Positions 61,637 through 64,000 of a stretch of 64,000 bases of DNA are shown here, piece after piece. The stretch is from Sclerurus mexicanus. Lineage: Eukaryota; Chordata; Aves; Passeriformes; Furnariidae. Both the position numbers and the translations under genes were made by a program. Position 1 is the first letter of the stretch. Each line of letters begins with the position of its first letter. A model generated the notes under the pieces. The model was not told the origin of the DNA. It did not search any database and saw only the letters and a list, made by a program, of their open reading frames with translations. The stretch spans positions 57,275-121,274 of the forward strand of contig VWZF01003643.1 in NCBI GenBank assembly GCA_013396755.1, in the 5' to 3' direction.

Positions 61637-64000
61637 ACTTACATCTCTTTGCCTTCAGCAAGGAGATGTATCTTTTGGCTCAAAAACAAGGATAAAAAAA
61701 CAGATAGAAATTTCTAGTAATAATCAGAGACTGATTGATACAGCAGTGGCAAAATTTATTACAATTCAGCACCTGCAGAAGACAAAAGTATAAGAACCTG
61801 ATAACCCACATGTTCTGTTTGTTGACTGCAGACCTGAGGGTGAGCAAAAAGTTGCTGCTTTTATCTCTGGTAGTGCAAATAGATTTAGAGGTGTCACAGA
61901 TGTCTCCATGTTCAAGTCATACTGTCAAATCTCTAGATCTCTGTGATTAAAAGAACAGTTTTGTGTATGGTCCAAAGCCATTATTTCAATGAGATGATAC
62001 AAGAGGCATAGGAAAATATTCCATGGTCCTTGTCATTCCTGGTATCAAGCCAAATGATATGTTGGTGTCTTTCTTCTCAAAAAGATACTACTCCATGGAG
62101 TGTTACTGTGGTAATTTTAAGACTTAGGAGACAGGGCACAAACACAAAGCAACCTTTGCAACTTTTCCCAGAAAGACTACAATATCTCAAGAGTATAAAC
62201 ATAACAGGTTCAGAGCTAAGAGATTAACAGTGAGATCCATCTTCTGGTTAGCTGTGATAGATACCTCCAGTCATTTACTTTTGTGGAAACTGTATCCCAA
62301 AGGCTCCTGTGAAGCAAGTGAAGCCAGATACAGTTGTGCAAGGGAATGCAGCTTATATCCCCATAACAGGCTAGGAAATGCCATTATGTTTATAGTCACT
62401 GAAACAGTTTCCTAAATTCACTTCTGAACTACATGGCTCAATCTGTTTGTTTATTTGATGTCTGGAAAAAGAGCTTTGATAAAAGTATTTGTTTTATTTA
62501 GCACCTGCACTGAAACATTGGTTATGTTGCACTGAATTGTTCCACATGTTTCTCTTATCTCAGGCTAGTTAAGCAAGACCATTCACACATTTTCTTAATC
62601 CCAGGCATCATAAATCCTTTACAAGATTCCTGTTTCATTGTTCTTCTCTCAGGGGCTTAGCAAAAACAGTCAGCATGCACAGTTCTCTCCCAAGACCCCA
62701 CATGCTTTACAGTAAACCTCATTGTTATCTTGTTCTGGAGGGTTTAGTAGTGTTGCAGATTCTGAAGTCAGGAAGAAGTGGATAGAGAAGGCTTGAACTA
62801 CTCTCCCAAATGGAGACTGATAGCAGTCTCTTGCCCAAGAGGCCATGCTGCAGTATTATTACATACAGAAGTAGCTTTCTACATTTTTGAAGACTGGAAC
62901 TCTGTTCTACCAAATGAAACTGTTGATACAGCTAGAGTTCTAATGAGTTTTGTATCAACATCTAACATTAATAAAACTGTTTCTTTAACAAAATTAAAGC
63001 TCTGGCCAAAGTTCATTATTTTTTTGACTGAGCAGGCCTTCAGGTATGTCTGTGTGCATTTAGGGATAGTTCCATCAGCTTACCATGTCTACAACACTCA
63101 TTTAACTGGATTTTAACAGTGAGAAGTTCCAATAGAAAAGTGCAACAGTAAACGTGACCAACCAGCAAGCCTCTATTCACTGGCATACTTCTATGTGTAA
63201 ATAATTATATTTGGAAGGAACTCTACCAGAAGAGAATTGTCACAGTGTCTTCTCACTTACTGAGAAAACAGCCTTTCAGAATGTTCTGCTCCATCATAAA
63301 TGCCTCCAACAGTATGTAGTTACTTTTGTGCACTGATATTCTTGTACATTTTTAGTCTGAGACACATAAGCACATGGAGAAAAAAATACCTTAGACTTCT
63401 TTTTCATGAAAATTTGCTTGTTAATTGCACTTGTACATCACTAGGAGGCATTGGATATTCTTCAGGGTTTCCCAAAACTTGCTATCACTCCCTTTTGATC
63501 TGGCAAAACATTTAAATCAAAAGCTTGCTGATAAAGCATGACTTCTGATGAAGTCAGTGAGACTTAAGCTAGTAATTTTGTTACAGTCAGGCACTTGATT
63601 TACTGGTCTAGGCAGCCTCTCAGCCATGCTCAGACTTGCATAGTCTGGTCATTTTAATAGTTTTATGGATCAAATAGTTTTACCTTTGTAAGCCACATTA
63701 GCAGAAGAACTCACACAGCTTAAAGACACTCCACCTTGAGAAAATGCCTTTGTAAAGGTGTTGCAAAAAGGAGAAAGCCCAGATCTCTCTGAGAGCTCAA
63801 AACACTTTTCACTTTTACCATCTACTCTGCTCTCTGTCCTCTGACTGTTAACACTTTGCTTGCTGATCATGCCTTGCTCTACACCTCTGTTTCTCTGGGC
63901 AGCTTGCTTCCCAGCTTGCTTCACATTAAAAATGTGTTGCTTTCTCTTTTAGTAAATTATCTCTTACAGATCATCTTATAACAAACTTTTTTTTTTTTTT
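61637..64000. other. Unique non-coding sequence to the window end
   Basis: No gene or repeat body recognised; open frames such as 62778-63116 (112 codons) lack domains. The last 13 or so bases are a T run cut by the window edge. Confidence 0.5.

Noticed and set aside
1..64000. CRISPR array, operon or bacterial gene content
   Set aside because: No regularly spaced direct repeats or dense long frames; the CR1, LTR and CpG-depletion signals are those of a vertebrate genome.

Overview
The window looks like non-coding DNA from a bird genome. The evidence is a set of CR1 LINE fragments with the avian-type 3' end (a terminal ATTCTATGA-like tail, seen as TCATAGAAT on antisense copies), ERV LTRs of a type I recognise from birds, sparse repeats, AT-rich base composition and strong CpG depletion. 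I cannot name the species; a neoavian bird is my inference. No exon, protein-coding gene, tRNA, rRNA or known small RNA gene could be supported. The open frames are all short, and the longest lie in LTR or CR1 sequence or have no recognisable domain. The window is therefore intergenic or sits inside a very long intron.

Layout. 0-12.8 kb: unique sequence with one candidate solo LTR (4.74-5.49 kb) and A- and T-rich low-complexity tracts. 12.8-26.3 kb: a CR1 tail fragment and two antisense copies of one ERV LTR type (13.4 and 25.7 kb), with unique sequence between them. 26-36.3 kb: a roughly 0.86 kb CR1 copy on the minus strand (31.7-32.6 kb, with the decayed C-terminal end of the reverse-transcriptase ORF) and a related plus-strand CR1 tail at 35.8-36.2 kb, which together form an inverted pair; a GC-richer stretch lies between them (33.3-33.9 kb). 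36-45 kb: unique sequence, two MIR-like fragments, a sense-strand LTR of a related type (44.07-44.53 kb) and small CR1 tails. 45-64 kb: mostly unique AT-rich sequence, with one compact CpG-rich patch (52.92-53.08 kb), a TC and a CA microsatellite near 55.3-55.8 kb, and two antisense CR1 fragments (58.7 and 61.2 kb).

I see no operon, defence locus or other evident new system. The points most worth a second look are the isolated CpG cluster at 52.9 kb with two CTCF-like cores, several CTCF-like sites including a convergent pair at 2.2 and 41.6 kb, two unusually good DNA palindromes (15.95 and 34.18 kb), the inverted CR1 pair, and an unrecognised minus-strand open frame with a TATA-like box at 54.3-54.7 kb. 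All regulatory readings are inferences from motif matches made by eye.
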